The notes under the pieces were generated by a model. The model did not search any database. It had not been told where the DNA came from and was given only the letters and a program-made list of their open reading frames with translations. Both the position numbers and the translations under genes were made by a program. A DNA stretch of 64,000 bases. Source: Albidovulum sediminicola. Its GTDB lineage: Bacteria; Pseudomonadota; Alphaproteobacteria; Rhodobacterales; Rhodobacteraceae. Positions 42,655 to 52,142 of the stretch are shown here, piece after piece (the stretch's first letter is position 1; each line of letters begins with the position of its first letter). The stretch lies in the NCBI RefSeq assembly GCF_025751575.1, contig NZ_JAOWLA010000008.1, forward strand, positions 124,001 to 188,000, read 5' to 3'.

Positions 42655-44319
42655 ATGAAGATAGACGACATTCCAAGATCCGGCAAAATCACATTCGCGC
42701 CCGATTATTCCTCAGCCGTCTTGGCCCAGGGCGAGGTCGTGAGCTTCACCCGATCTGAGGCGCGCGCGCTTGAGATTCTTACCCAGAACGGCAATCGCCT
42801 TCTGACGCGGGCCCGGCTGCTCGATGCGGTGGCGGGCGAAGGATCTGAAAGCAACGACCGGGCGATCGATTTCCTGATCAACCGGTTGCGGCGCAAGCTT
42901 TGCGACGACGCCCGCGATCCCAAGTACATCGCGACCCGCTACGGTGAGGGCTATGTCTGGATCGCCCCGGCGGATGCGCCGGCGGTCGACCTCGTGGATG
43001 CCGATTTCATTATCGGGCCGCTCCGCGGCCTCGACCAGATCGGCCAGTTTCGTGGCCTGGCCGAACAGTTTGCGAACGCCCTCTACAGGGCGGTCAAGTC
43101 GGATCTGCTGCCCGAACAGGTTGCCGTCTTCGCGCCCGACTGCCCGGCTACGTCCAACCTTTCCGGGCGCGTGACCTCGCGTTCGCTCGAGCTTACATTC
43201 TTTCTGGAGGCGCAGACCATCAACTGCGTCGCCACCTCGCGGGAGTTTCGCACGGGCCGGGTTCTGGCCGTGCGCCGCGTCACCCTGGACAGCGAGACGG
43301 TCTGCGACCCGAACATGGCGGCCGCATCCGCCCTCGCAACCTTTCTGGCGCGCGAATCCTGGCACGCACTGGCCATCCGTCCTGAGGCGGAAGGTCCGCT
43401 GGCCCTGGCGATGTACAACGCGACCTCGTTCCGGGATGTCGATCCTGGCCAGGCTACCGACAGCAATCACAAGCTGCAAAGAAGCGTCTCGATACAGGAG
43501 GCCCGGAACATTGCCTACTGGAAGCAAACCAAAGGGCACCTGAAAGCCCTGCGCGCGGCGAACCCGGACGACCCAACGCTCAAGCTCTTGTACGCGACCC
43601 ACCTCCATACGAAATATGTGCTTACAAGCTACCAGCTTTTCACGGATGGCGTGGACGAGCGGGCGGAGGACGAAGATGCGATCGAGGCTCTGGTTCTCGA
43701 AGCGCTTCCGGCTATTTACGATCAACCGGAATACTTGATCACCGCGGCCAAGCTCCTGCATTTCCTGGGCCGGGGCTATTCGAGCCTTGCCCGCGAGATC
43801 GCGGAGGATGCCTATCGCAGATGCATGTCCGTCGCCGGGTCGCTGACAGTGATCGGCCAGCTTCGCGCCTTTGGAGGAGAGTTCGACTCCGCCGTGGCCT
43901 GCTTTGATCAGGCGCTCAACCTCGTCAAGCCCGGTTCGGCCGCGCACCGCTACAAGCTGGCGATCAAATGCCAAGCCCTGGTTGCGGCGGGGGATTACGA
44001 CCGGCTGAAAAGCACCAAGCAGGAACTTTACGCGCTGTCGCCGCTTATCGCGCTGTTCTTCGAACCAGTGCTCGCTGACCCCGAGAACCTCTCCTTTCGC
44101 GCGAAGGCCGCGACGTTGGCGCTGACGCGGGCGCGGGCCCGGGGGCTATTGATGTATACCTACTATCTTTCGGCACGGCAGTTCAGCAACCCGGTTCACC
44201 GCGACAGGCTGATGCACTCACTGCTCAAGCTGCTGATACGGCGGTTCGGCGCCGGGATCGTCCCCGACGAGGTTGCCCGCGCCTGTCCTGACCTGATGGC
44301 GCTGCTGGTGCAACGCTGA
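42655..44319 (+). CDS. Winged-helix (OmpR-type) regulator with TPR-like C-terminal region
   Basis: A 554-aa protein. Residues about 15-105 are an OmpR/PhoB-type winged helix without receiver domain (FTRSEARALEILTQNGNRLLTRARLLDAV, NDRAIDFLINRLRRKLCDDARDPKYIATRYGEGYVW). The following part contains an adenylate-cyclase/CadC-associated-like segment (about 110-240), then helical repeats of TPR type (about 285-500: FGGEFDSAVACFDQALNLVKPG is the clearest). No transmembrane segment was seen. Architecture resembles HilA-type activators and Rhodobacterales relatives. It is the only regulator inside the IS-flanked block and is likely to control the exported-protein genes. GGGGGGGAC precedes the ATG. Confidence 0.75.
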   Translation: MKIDDIPRSGKITFAPDYSSAVLAQGEVVSFTRSEARALEILTQNGNRLLTRARLLDAVAGEGSESNDRAIDFLINRLRRKLCDDARDPKYIATRYGEGYVWIAPADAPAVDLVDADFIIGPLRGLDQIGQFRGLAEQFANALYRAVKSDLLPEQVAVFAPDCPATSNLSGRVTSRSLELTFFLEAQTINCVATSREFRTGRVLAVRRVTLDSETVCDPNMAAASALATFLARESWHALAIRPEAEGPLALAMYNATSFRDVDPGQATDSNHKLQRSVSIQEARNIAYWKQTKGHLKALRAANPDDPTLKLLYATHLHTKYVLTSYQLFTDGVDERAEDEDAIEALVLEALPAIYDQPEYLITAAKLLHFLGRGYSSLAREIAEDAYRRCMSVAGSLTVIGQLRAFGGEFDSAVACFDQALNLVKPGSAAHRYKLAIKCQALVAAGDYDRLKSTKQELYALSPLIALFFEPVLADPENLSFRAKAATLALTRARARGLLMYTYYLSARQFSNPVHRDRLMHSLLKLLIRRFGAGIVPDEVARACPDLMALLVQR

Positions 44320-44845
44320 GCCTGGGCGTTTTGGCCGCTTACAACAATTCTGCTAGAATCACCACTTAGACGGGAACGGTCGATGATGGCGCGGCCGGCT
44401 GGGTTGCGTGCCGGACGCGGCGGTCGGACCCGAAGGCATTTCCGCCTCCGGACGAGATCACGAAGTACCTGCCCGTGAGCAAATCCTCTTCCTGGATGTT
44501 TCCGTCGCCGCGGGCAGGTACTCCCCATCCCGCAGAGACTTCACCTCAGTGTTCGAAGTCGAAGACGATTTCCCGCACCGTGTTCAGCTTGACGTTGCAG
44601 CCGTAGCGCCGCGAACTATTGCGCGCGGCCCGGTCGATCGCCGCGCGCCCCCCAGCTCGCCCCTTGGCGGGAGACGCAGCGCGTCACGTATTCGTTCAGC
44701 GTCTCGTCGATCTTGAGCCCAGTGGAGGCGTGGTTGGCCACCCCTGCTTTGAGGATGATATTGAGCGCGAGCGCAAGCAGCGTCGCCAGCGGACCTTGTT
44801 GCACAAATCGGCTAAGATCCGGGCTTCCCCTTCCCCCGGACGGAT
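44320..44845. other. Gap with degraded coding sequence and an IS5-type end
   Basis: No intact gene. The minus strand shows pieces that look once coding (LKIDETLNEYVTRCVSRQGASWG; RRYGCNVKLNTVREIVFDFE) but they match nothing I recognise. Near 44796-44810 TTGTTGCACAAATCG resembles the terminal inverted repeat common to alphaproteobacterial IS5 elements and probably marks one end of the transposase remnant that follows. Confidence 0.4.
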
Positions 44846-45425
44846 TTAACCTACGGCCACTGTGACGGGTATGCCAAGCGCGGTGTAGCCGTTCAACACG
44901 GCGGTGCGAACCTGCATCGCCGCGACCTTGCGATCGAATTCTCGAGCCATCAATGACCGACCAAGCAGCTTGATGCAGTTCATCTTGGACTCGACACGGC
45001 TCCGGCGGTGATAATCACTCCATCGTCGCCAGATAGCGCAGCCCAGGTACTTTGCGTCCGCATAGCTTCGTTGCGTGCTACGGCGCGCGGGCTCGTCGGC
45101 TTCCATGGCTTGGTGTTTTTGCGGGGCGGGATGGCAGCGGCGGCGTTTCGAGTGGCAATTGCTTCGTGGCCCTTTCGGGTGTCATAGGCGCCGTCGGCGG
45201 TGACCCTACCGATCTCCTGATCAGGCGGGATCTGGTCCAGAAGTTCTGGCAACACGGGCGCAGCACCAATGTTGCTGCCCGTGATCTCGGCCGCCCGGAC
45301 CTCCAGCGTTTCCTCGTCGATCCCGAAGTGTACCTTGGGCCAGATACGTCGTTTCGCACCGCCGTGCTTGCGGGCATTCCATCCCCCTTCACCTTCGGCC
45401 TTTAACCTGAGCAGATTCCGCTGGG
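44796..45425 (-). mobile_element. IS5 family transposase remnant (copy A, C-terminal part)
   Basis: Minus-strand frames encode KAEGEGGWNARKHGGAKRRIW, APVLPELLDQIPPDQEIGRVTADGAYDTRKG and AIPPRKNTKPWKP, then after a frameshift near 45050-45080 YHRRSRVESKMNCIKLLGRSLMAREFDRKVA and a stop at 44846. This is the catalytic and C-terminal part of an IS5-type DDE transposase; the N-terminal third is missing. The frameshift makes it inactive. Confidence 0.8.
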
Positions 45426-45433
45426 TCGATACA

Positions 45434-45690
45434 GAAGATTGCCCAGCTGCAATCGCCCGGAACGAAACTTTGTCCGCCACCAGGCGCTACGGTAGGGTGT
45501 TCTGGAAACGCCGGACCGGATACCGCGCCCGCAGCCGGATTGAGGCGAAGATGCGCTGCCTGAAGTCCTTCGGCGAAGGCATCGCCACAAGAGCCCCCGA
45601 CCGCCAGACCGCTGAGATCCACATCCGCATCGCCCTAATGAACCGCTTCAACGCCTCGGCACCGCCAAGATCGTCCGCGTCGCCTGAACA
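45434..45690 (+). mobile_element. IS5 family transposase C-terminal fragment, plus strand
   Basis: The plus strand reads EDCPAAIARNETLSATRRYGRVFWKR, YRARSRIEAKMRCLKSFGEGIA and IHIRIALMNRFNA, the C-terminal end of an IS5-type transposase in the opposite direction to its neighbours. The EDCPAAIAR motif also occurs on the minus strand at about 45738-45770, so the fragment sits between inverted copies of this short coding motif, as expected after an inversion or nested insertion. Confidence 0.7.
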
Positions 45691-45737
45691 TGTAGGGGAA
45701 AGGGGCTGTCGCGCCTCAAGCCGCCTTTCTGCGACAA

Positions 45738-46483
45738 TGCCCCGGGCAATCGCTGCCGGGCAGTCTTCTTTCCAGGGGCGCCCGTTTTTGCGGATGGGGA
45801 TGATCGGAGCAGCAGGGCGGTCGAGGATGGCAGTATGGCAGCGGCAGGTGTCATAGGCCCCGTCGGCAGTCACCGTGCCGATGTCTTCGCCTTCTGGGAT
45901 CTGGTCGAGCAGGTCCGGCAGAATGGGGCTGTCGCCGTCACTGCTGGAGGTGAACTCCACCGCTCGGATATCGGAGGTGGCCGGGTCCATGGCCAGATGG
46001 ACCTTGCGCCATTGGCGTCGTCGTTGCGCGCCGTGCTTGCGCGCCTGCCATTCGCCATCGCCGATAAACTTGATGTCCCTCGCCGGTTCGCTCGAACCGG
46101 TGGCGCTTACCGGCTCGATGTCGACCAGCAGAGTCAGAGGGCCATCAGCGCGCCGACAAGGGATCTGGACGGCCAGCGTCTTCTGTCGTCGGCACAAGGT
46201 GGTGTAGCCAGGCACCGCCCAGCCGAAGGTTCGCCATCTTGAGCAGGCGGGCCACCATCCCGGCGGCCTGACGTGAGAGGAGCTTGAACAAGGCCTTGAT
46301 CGACAGGCAGAATTGAATGGCGACATCGGAAAACACCGCTGGCCGTCCAGGCCGCCCGGCACGCGGCGCGAGCCAGGCCATCTCTTTGTCGCCCCAGATC
46401 AGCAGCGACCCGCGCTTCCTGAGCGCATCGTTGTAGGTGGACCAGTTCGTCGTGCGGGAGCGGGCGGGCTTGGTCTTGCTCAT
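45738..46483 (-). mobile_element. IS5 family transposase remnant (copy B, N-terminal part)
   Basis: Minus-strand frames encode the N-terminus (SKTKPARSRTTNWSTYNDALRKRGSLLIWGD, GRPAVFSDVAIQFCLSIKALFKLLSRQ), then after a frameshift near 46230 VPGYTTLCRRQKTLAVQIP, DGEWQARKHGAQRRRQWRKVHLAMD and TADGAYDTCRCHTAI, ending abruptly at EDCPAAIAR. The C-terminus appears to lie inverted just beyond. Inactive. The 46484-46801 gap after it holds an IS-like TTTGTTGCA at about 46700 and nothing else recognised. Confidence 0.75.
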
Positions 46484-46801
46484 CCAGCTCCTCTAACCGC
46501 ATGGTTTCCCGATGTGAATCCTTCAACGGTTGGGTTCTGCAACATGTATAACCGCCCCATGCGCAAGAGGGATTTTGAGCTGTTTTGGCGCGCTGTCGGG
46601 TGCTGACATGTATCCGGCCTCAGATGCGGCCATCGTCATGCCGCGGGTCCGCACGGAGTTCGCGGATCAGGTCCCAAATCAACGCCGCGTGCTCAATGGC
46701 ACTTTGTTGCAGACTGGTTCCTCTGATCCCGTCTCATGACCGTTGCGCCAAGCCGCTCGTTGTCCTCTTTCGCTCCGACGTCCTCTCGACCGACGGTCGG
46801 C

Positions 46802-47823
46802 TTATGCCGCCGCGGTCGGAGACTGGTAGATGCCGCCCCGGGCCATCAGCGCCCAGACGATACGCGCCATCTTGTTCGCCAGTGCCACGCGCACCAGCAT
46901 CGGCGGCTTGCGCGTCAGCATCCCGCCCAGCCAGGTGCCCGGCCGCGCCGCGGCGTGGACGTGGCGCTTGATGATGGCGCTGTTCGCACCGATGATCAGC
47001 AGGCGCCGGAGCGAGCGCTCCCCCATCTTTGTGGTGGTGCCGAGCCGCTGCTTGCCGCCGGTCGAGTGCTGCCGCGGCGTGAGGCCAAGCCATGCCGCAA
47101 AATCCCGAGCCTTGCGGAACATCTCGGGCGGCGGCGCCAGAACCGCGAGGGCCGTGGCGATCAGCGGCCCGATCCCCGGCACCGTCATCAGCCGGCGGGC
47201 CACCTCGTTCTTCCTCGCGCGCCCCTCGATCTCGGCATCAAGCTTGCCGATCTCAGCCTCCAGCTGCATCAGTGCCGCGACCAGCACCATGAGCGTGGGG
47301 ATGGCATCGGCAGGCAGACCGCTTTCTGGGGCTTCTACAATTGCAATCAGCTTTGACGCGTTGGCCGCGCCCTGCGGCACGATCTTCCCGAACTCGCCCA
47401 GATGCCCTCGCAAGGCATTGATGGCTTGGGTCCTCTGCCGGATCAAAAGCTCACGGATGCGAAAGACCATCGCCGCGCCTTGGGTCTCCTCGCTCTTCAC
47501 GGGCACGAAGCGCATCGTGGGGCGCGTCGCCGCTTCGCAGATCGCCTCGGCATCGGCCATGTCGTTCTTCTGGCGCTTGACGAAAGGCTTCACGTAAGCG
47601 GGAGGGATGAGCCTGATCTCATGGCCCAGTTTGCCGATCTCGCGGCCCCAGAAATGCGCCCCCCCCCACAGGCTTTCATAGCGACAATGCAACGCGGAAG
47701 ATGGCCGAAGAACGCCAGCACCTGGTCCCTCCTCAGCTTCTTGCACAGCACCGTGCGGCCCGAGGCATCAGCCCCGTGAACCTGAAACACATTCTTCGCC
47801 AGATCGAGTCCGACCGTGATCAT
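46802..47823 (-). mobile_element. IS110 family transposase with frameshift in a G9 run
   Basis: The minus strand encodes an IS110/IS1111-type transposase of about 340 residues in two frames. The first (from ATG 47823) gives MITVGLDLAKNVFQVHGAD and CIVAMKACGG; the second gives GAHFWGREIGKLGHEIRLIPPAYVKPF, KNDMADAEAICEAA, RRLMTVPGIGPLIATALA and FAAWLGLTPRQHSTGGKQRLG. They meet at a run of nine G (plus strand C9, about 47659-47667); seven or ten would restore the frame. The rest is undamaged, so the inactivation is recent or the run is slippage-prone. IS110 elements lack classical inverted ends, so borders cannot be set. Confidence 0.85.
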
Positions 47824-47914
47824 CTCCGGCAGGACCGCTCTCCTTTGTGGATCATCGCAGACCCACCTTGGCACACCGATGCCGTCGGGGGGCAGTCACA
47901 CCATCAACGCGCGG

Positions 47915-48610
47915 TCAGTCGAGCAGTTCCCAGGTGACCGAGACACTTGCGGACACCGTCAGTTCCCCCGCGGCGACAGGCACCGGCGCGGCGGCGCGCT
48001 CGAACGCGACGCCCCCCATGCCGCCGATCGGCATGGCCACGCGGCCCTCGCTGATCGCGACAATCCGGCCCAGACGGGTCCCCGCGGCCTCGGCCAGGAG
48101 GCTCGCCTTGCGCTCCGCGTCCGCGAGGGCCGCAATCCGCGCCTCGTCCCCCTTGGCCTCGGCGTCCTCAAGCCCGAAGTAGACGCCGTTGACGGTATTA
48201 GCCCCCTCGCCCACCACCGCATCGAGGAGCGCGCCCAGCCCATCGAGGGCGCGGACCTTCACCGTGACCATGTTGGAGGCCTGGAAACCGGTCAGCACCG
48301 GGCCCCGACCCTCGCCCGACGAGGAATAGTCATAGACCGGCCCCAGGGACAGGCCGTTGGTCTGCACGTCTCGCTCCTCGATCCCCGCCGAGGCCAGCCG
48401 CGCCAGAACCGCCGCGATGGCCGCGCTGTTGGCGTCGAGCGCGTCGCGCGCCGTCGGCCCGCTGGTCGCCACGCCGAGCGATACGGTCGCCATGTCGGGA
48501 AGGGCGGCTGCCGCCCCCTCACCGGTGACGGAAATGACCGGCCTGGCCTCATCGGCAAAGGCCGGGGTCGCGAGCAGCAGGGCGGAAAAGAACAAGGGCA
48601 ATAGGCGCAT
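47915..48610 (-). CDS. SIMPL domain protein (DUF541), periplasmic
   Basis: A 231-aa protein with signal peptide MRLLPLFFSALLLATPAFADE. SIMPL/DUF541 features: ISVTGEGAAAALPDMATVSLGVAT, VQTNGLSLGPVYDY, VTVKVRALDGLGALLDAVVGEGANTVNGVYFGLED and AAAPVPVAAGELTVSASVSVTWEL. The family is periplasmic or outer-membrane-associated with no settled biochemical role (linked to oxidative stress in some bacteria). It is intact and marks the return to ordinary chromosomal genes after the IS block. Divergent from the 888-aa protein gene. Confidence 0.88.
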   Translation of the reverse strand: MRLLPLFFSALLLATPAFADEARPVISVTGEGAAAALPDMATVSLGVATSGPTARDALDANSAAIAAVLARLASAGIEERDVQTNGLSLGPVYDYSSSGEGRGPVLTGFQASNMVTVKVRALDGLGALLDAVVGEGANTVNGVYFGLEDAEAKGDEARIAALADAERKASLLAEAAGTRLGRIVAISEGRVAMPIGGMGGVAFERAAAPVPVAAGELTVSASVSVTWELLD

Positions 48611-48766
48611 GAAAACCTCCTTTGGTTCTGCGGATCTTCAGACCTAGGACGCGCGTCGCAAGGCATTCCTTGGCGTCGCCGCTTTCCATGGGCGGATTTC
48701 TGCTTTAGGAGGAAATTGCGGAACCCGTCCGTTCCGGTGCCCGCGAAGTAATGGTAGACGCACGGC

Positions 48767-51433
48767 ATGAAACCCGGTTTTGCGCTTTCTCTGTCGGACG
48801 AACGGATCGACCTTCTTGCCAGGACGCCGGAGGGATGGGCGCATCTGGGCGCGGCCGATCCAGCCTCCGGGGACCTGCCCACGCAGATGGCCGCACTGCG
48901 CGCCATCGCAGGGGCCCGTGCGCCTGAAGGGGTTCAGACCAAGCTGATCCTGCCCGCAAGCCAGGTTCTTTACGCCGAAATCGCCGCCCCCGGACCCGAC
49001 GACGCCAGCCGCCGCGCGCAGATCGCCGCCGCGCTTGAAGGCTGCACGCCCTACCGGGTCGAAGAACTGGTCTTCGACTGGTCGGGTAAGGGACCGCTTC
49101 TCAAGGTCGCCGTGGTCGCGCGCATGACCTTGGACGAGGCCGAGGGATTCGCAGAGGAATTCGACTTCGCGCCACTGTCCTTCGTGACCGTTCCCGGCGA
49201 GGATCAATTCGCGGGCGAACCCTTCTTTGGCGCGACCAAGCGCCAGGCAAGCCACATGCCCAAGGGCGCCCGGCTGGACCGTGACCGGGAGCCCATGCGG
49301 TTCGGCGCACCGCCCCTCGGCGTTCCGGCTGTCGACGTTCCGGCTGTCGATGGCAGCGCCCAGCCTGCGGCCGAGGAAACGGCACCCGCCACCGCCGATA
49401 CGGCGTCGCCCGACGACGACACGGCAAGCGCCCCCCCCTTGCCCGCCACCGAAATGGTCGCGGAAGGGGCGAGCGACGCCAAGGCCGTAGAGCCGGACAG
49501 TGCGGACCGGGAAAAGCCGCAAGGGGACGAAGCCCCCTTCGCCGAGATCCCGGACGACGGAGATATCTTCCCGGTCGGCGACGACGACTGGATCGCCACA
49601 GAGCCCACCACGAGCGAACCCGTCGAGCCCGACGGCGCATCAGAACTGAAGGACAGCGCCGAGTCCCTCCCGAAAGGCGTGGACCCGGTGCCGGGCTTCA
49701 CGTCGCATCGCTCCGCTGGCGTGGCGGGCGCGGATGGCAGCCGGATCGAAAACATCGCGTCCCGTATACAGATGGCGGCGGCAGGCACGGCACCGCGTGC
49801 CACCCGCGCCGTACCGGGCCCCGCGCGCCCATTGCAGCCGCCAGCGCCCATGCGCGCGCCTGCCCCGGCCCTGTCGCGGGAGGATGCAATCGCGGCGGGC
49901 AGCACCCTGACGCGCGGTCTCGACCGGGTACGCGCGCCGGCGGGGATGGCAGAACTCGAAACACGACAGCGTCAGGCGCGGCGGCGGATGCGCCATGCGA
50001 CGGCGGTGGCGGCTGCGCTTTTCGTGGCGATTGTCGGTCTGTGGTGGTGGTATTTCGAAACCCAGCCTGTCCAGCCGACAGCTTCCGCGCCGGTCGCGTC
50101 GGCGCCTGAAGCGCCGACCGAAGACCTGGCCACGCAGCAACCGGCCGAGCCCGGTCCGCCCCCCGCCTCGGAGGCACAAGCCGCCGACGAACCCCCAGCC
50201 CAAGTACCCGCAAGCGAAGCGCCCACGGCCCAAGACCCGGCCTCCGCCGCGCTGGAGCCCCTGCCCGCGAAGCCCGGCGAGCTGGCGCCCCAACCGCCAG
50301 TGCTTTCGCCGGTGCTTGCGTCCAAACCGACGCCGGACGCCGCGGAGGGTCGTCCCGCCGCCGGTTCCGAGCGGGCTGTGACCGCGCCTGCCGCTGCGGC
50401 ACTCGACCAAGCCGCGACCGAGGGTCAGGACCCGGCACCGGCGGCCCAACCGCTGCCAACCGCCTTCGAGTCGCTCCGCCGCTTCGACAGCGCGGGCAAC
50501 GTCATCCCGACGGCGGAGGGCGTGCGCATGGCGGAGGGCTTCACCCTTTATGCCGGCCGCCCGAACAACGCGCCGCCGCAGCGTCCCGAGGCGATCGAGG
50601 CGCTGGCGGCTGCGCTGGCGCCAACCCTTCCCGACGCGGCGAGCCTTTCCGATGCCGCGCCTGCGCCCGAAACGCCTGCCACCACCGACCCTGCGTCGCC
50701 CGAGGCTGATGCCGGTCCCCAGCCCGCTGAATTGACCAGCGCGACGAAGCGCCCCGTGGCACGGCCCGCCTCGATCGTCCCGCCCGCCGAGCCCGGCGCG
50801 CCCTCTGCGGCCCCCGTGACGGAACAAGGAACGGAGGCCGCCAGCCCCGAGGACGAGGCGACCGCCGCGCCCGAACCGGACCCGCGCACGGCCGGGACGC
50901 GCCCTGTTGGACGCCCCGCCGCCATCGAGGCCGCCGCTGCCGAAGCGGCGACTGAACCTGTGCAGAGCGATGCTGTACAGACGGCCTCCCGCTACGCGGT
51001 GGCGACGTCGCCGCGCCCCTCAGCCCGGCCCGAAAAGCTGACCCGCGGCGTCGATAACAGCGCGGTCGAGGCTGCCCTGGCCGCGGCGCTCGCCGATGCC
51101 TCTGCCGCCGTTGAAACCGCCCCCAATGTCGCACCGGACGAGATCGACGAACCGGAACCCGAATCCGCGGCGCCTGACATTCCGACCAAGGCCAATGTCG
51201 CGAAGCAGGCCACCATCGCCAACGCGATCAACCTTGGTGAACTGAGCCTGATCGGAATCTTCGGCCCTGCCTCGAAACGCCACGCGCTCGTCAGGACGTC
51301 GAAAGGCAAGATCCTGAACGTCGCCATTGGCGACAAGTTGGATGGCGGAAAGGTGTCCGCGATTGGCGACGGCCAGCTGTCCTACACCAAGGGCGGCAAG
51401 ACCTATGTTCTGAAAATGACGGACAAGAGCTGA
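48767..51433 (+). CDS. 888-aa membrane protein: PilM/GspL-like N-terminus, single TM, PilP/GspC-like C-terminus
   Basis: Residues 1-165 (FALSLSDERIDLLART, VQTKLILPASQVLYAEIAAPG, QIAAALEGCTPYRVEELVFDW, VAVVARMTLDEAEGFAEEF) look like the actin-like fold of PilM/GspL. A low-complexity Ala/Pro/Glu stretch leads to one membrane span at about 410-428 (AAALFVAIVGLWWWYF), then about 390 residues of Pro/Ala-rich disordered sequence. The C-terminal 70 residues (LGELSLIGIFGPASKRHALVRTSKGKILNVAIGDKLDGGKVSAIGD) resemble the PilP/GspC periplasmic domain. No pilus or secretion genes are adjacent. It may span the envelope and link cytoplasm to the periplasm; function unknown. Confidence 0.6.
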   Translation: MKPGFALSLSDERIDLLARTPEGWAHLGAADPASGDLPTQMAALRAIAGARAPEGVQTKLILPASQVLYAEIAAPGPDDASRRAQIAAALEGCTPYRVEELVFDWSGKGPLLKVAVVARMTLDEAEGFAEEFDFAPLSFVTVPGEDQFAGEPFFGATKRQASHMPKGARLDRDREPMRFGAPPLGVPAVDVPAVDGSAQPAAEETAPATADTASPDDDTASAPPLPATEMVAEGASDAKAVEPDSADREKPQGDEAPFAEIPDDGDIFPVGDDDWIATEPTTSEPVEPDGASELKDSAESLPKGVDPVPGFTSHRSAGVAGADGSRIENIASRIQMAAAGTAPRATRAVPGPARPLQPPAPMRAPAPALSREDAIAAGSTLTRGLDRVRAPAGMAELETRQRQARRRMRHATAVAAALFVAIVGLWWWYFETQPVQPTASAPVASAPEAPTEDLATQQPAEPGPPPASEAQAADEPPAQVPASEAPTAQDPASAALEPLPAKPGELAPQPPVLSPVLASKPTPDAAEGRPAAGSERAVTAPAAAALDQAATEGQDPAPAAQPLPTAFESLRRFDSAGNVIPTAEGVRMAEGFTLYAGRPNNAPPQRPEAIEALAAALAPTLPDAASLSDAAPAPETPATTDPASPEADAGPQPAELTSATKRPVARPASIVPPAEPGAPSAAPVTEQGTEAASPEDEATAAPEPDPRTAGTRPVGRPAAIEAAAAEAATEPVQSDAVQTASRYAVATSPRPSARPEKLTRGVDNSAVEAALAAALADASAAVETAPNVAPDEIDEPEPESAAPDIPTKANVAKQATIANAINLGELSLIGIFGPASKRHALVRTSKGKILNVAIGDKLDGGKVSAIGDGQLSYTKGGKTYVLKMTDKS

Positions 51434-51552
51434 TCCCCAGGCCCGTGGGGCCGTCGATGTTGCAAAACGTCTAGAACCGGCGTCTCGCTCGCGTCCAACC
51501 GGCTTGGAAGAAGCGGCTTTGTCATGAGAGCTCCGGCGACCGCAGGAGGCGC

Positions 51553-51573
51553 GCGCCTTGCAATTCAAGGCGC
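51553..51573. terminator. Perfect 8-bp hairpin upstream of the lrp gene
   Basis: GCGCCTTG pairs with CAAGGCGC around CAATT. It lies 120 bases after the 888-aa gene and 89 bases before the lrp gene, so it may be a weak terminator of the former or an Lrp site. No T run follows. The 228-bp gap otherwise holds no gene. Confidence 0.3.
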
Positions 51574-51661
51574 ATTTCCTGCGCCTTTCACGGATATGTT
51601 GCGGGATTGTAATGAAAATTTGCTGGCATGGCGCGCAAACCGCGCGCTATGATGGAAACAA

Positions 51662-52135
51662 ATGCAAATTTCACGCATCTCACTTGATGAAACCGATGTT
51701 CGCCTGCTTACCGCATTGCAGCGCGATGCGCATTTGACCGCGCAGGAACTGGGCGAGGCGCTCAACCTGTCCCCAAGTCAGGCGGGGCGGCGCCGTCAGA
51801 GGCTTGAGGCGGAGGGACTGATCGCCGGCTATGCAGCCCGGCTCGATCCGACCAAACTCGGCCTGTCGGTGCAGGCGTTCGTCCAGGTCCGTATGGCCAG
51901 CAACGGGGCCGAGACCTTGGACAGTTTTTCCCGCCTCGTGCGCACCCGGAAGGAAATCATATCGGCCTGGACCCTGACGGGTGAGGCCGATTACCTTATG
52001 CGTGTCTATTGCGAGGATCTCTCCACCCTTAACCATCTGATCCATCAGGTGCTTCTGGTTCACCCCGCGGTCGCGCGGGTGCAGAGCCAGATCGTGATGG
52101 ATCAGTTCAAACCCGACGCCCCCCTGCCCGTCTGA
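51662..52135 (+). CDS. Lrp/AsnC family transcriptional regulator
   Basis: A 157-aa regulator: N-terminal helix-turn-helix (LDETDVRLLTALQRDAHLTAQELGEALNLSPSQAGRRRQRLEAEGLI) and C-terminal RAM ligand-binding domain (VQAFVQVRM, GEADYLMRVYCEDLSTLNHLIHQVLL). It would bind DNA as an oligomer and respond to an amino acid. It is followed after seven bases by the cation antiporter gene. The AT-rich stretch before the ATG (TTGTAATGAAAATTTGC) may contain an autoregulatory site. Confidence 0.92.
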   Translation: MQISRISLDETDVRLLTALQRDAHLTAQELGEALNLSPSQAGRRRQRLEAEGLIAGYAARLDPTKLGLSVQAFVQVRMASNGAETLDSFSRLVRTRKEIISAWTLTGEADYLMRVYCEDLSTLNHLIHQVLLVHPAVARVQSQIVMDQFKPDAPLPV

Positions 52136-52142
52136 GAGGATC

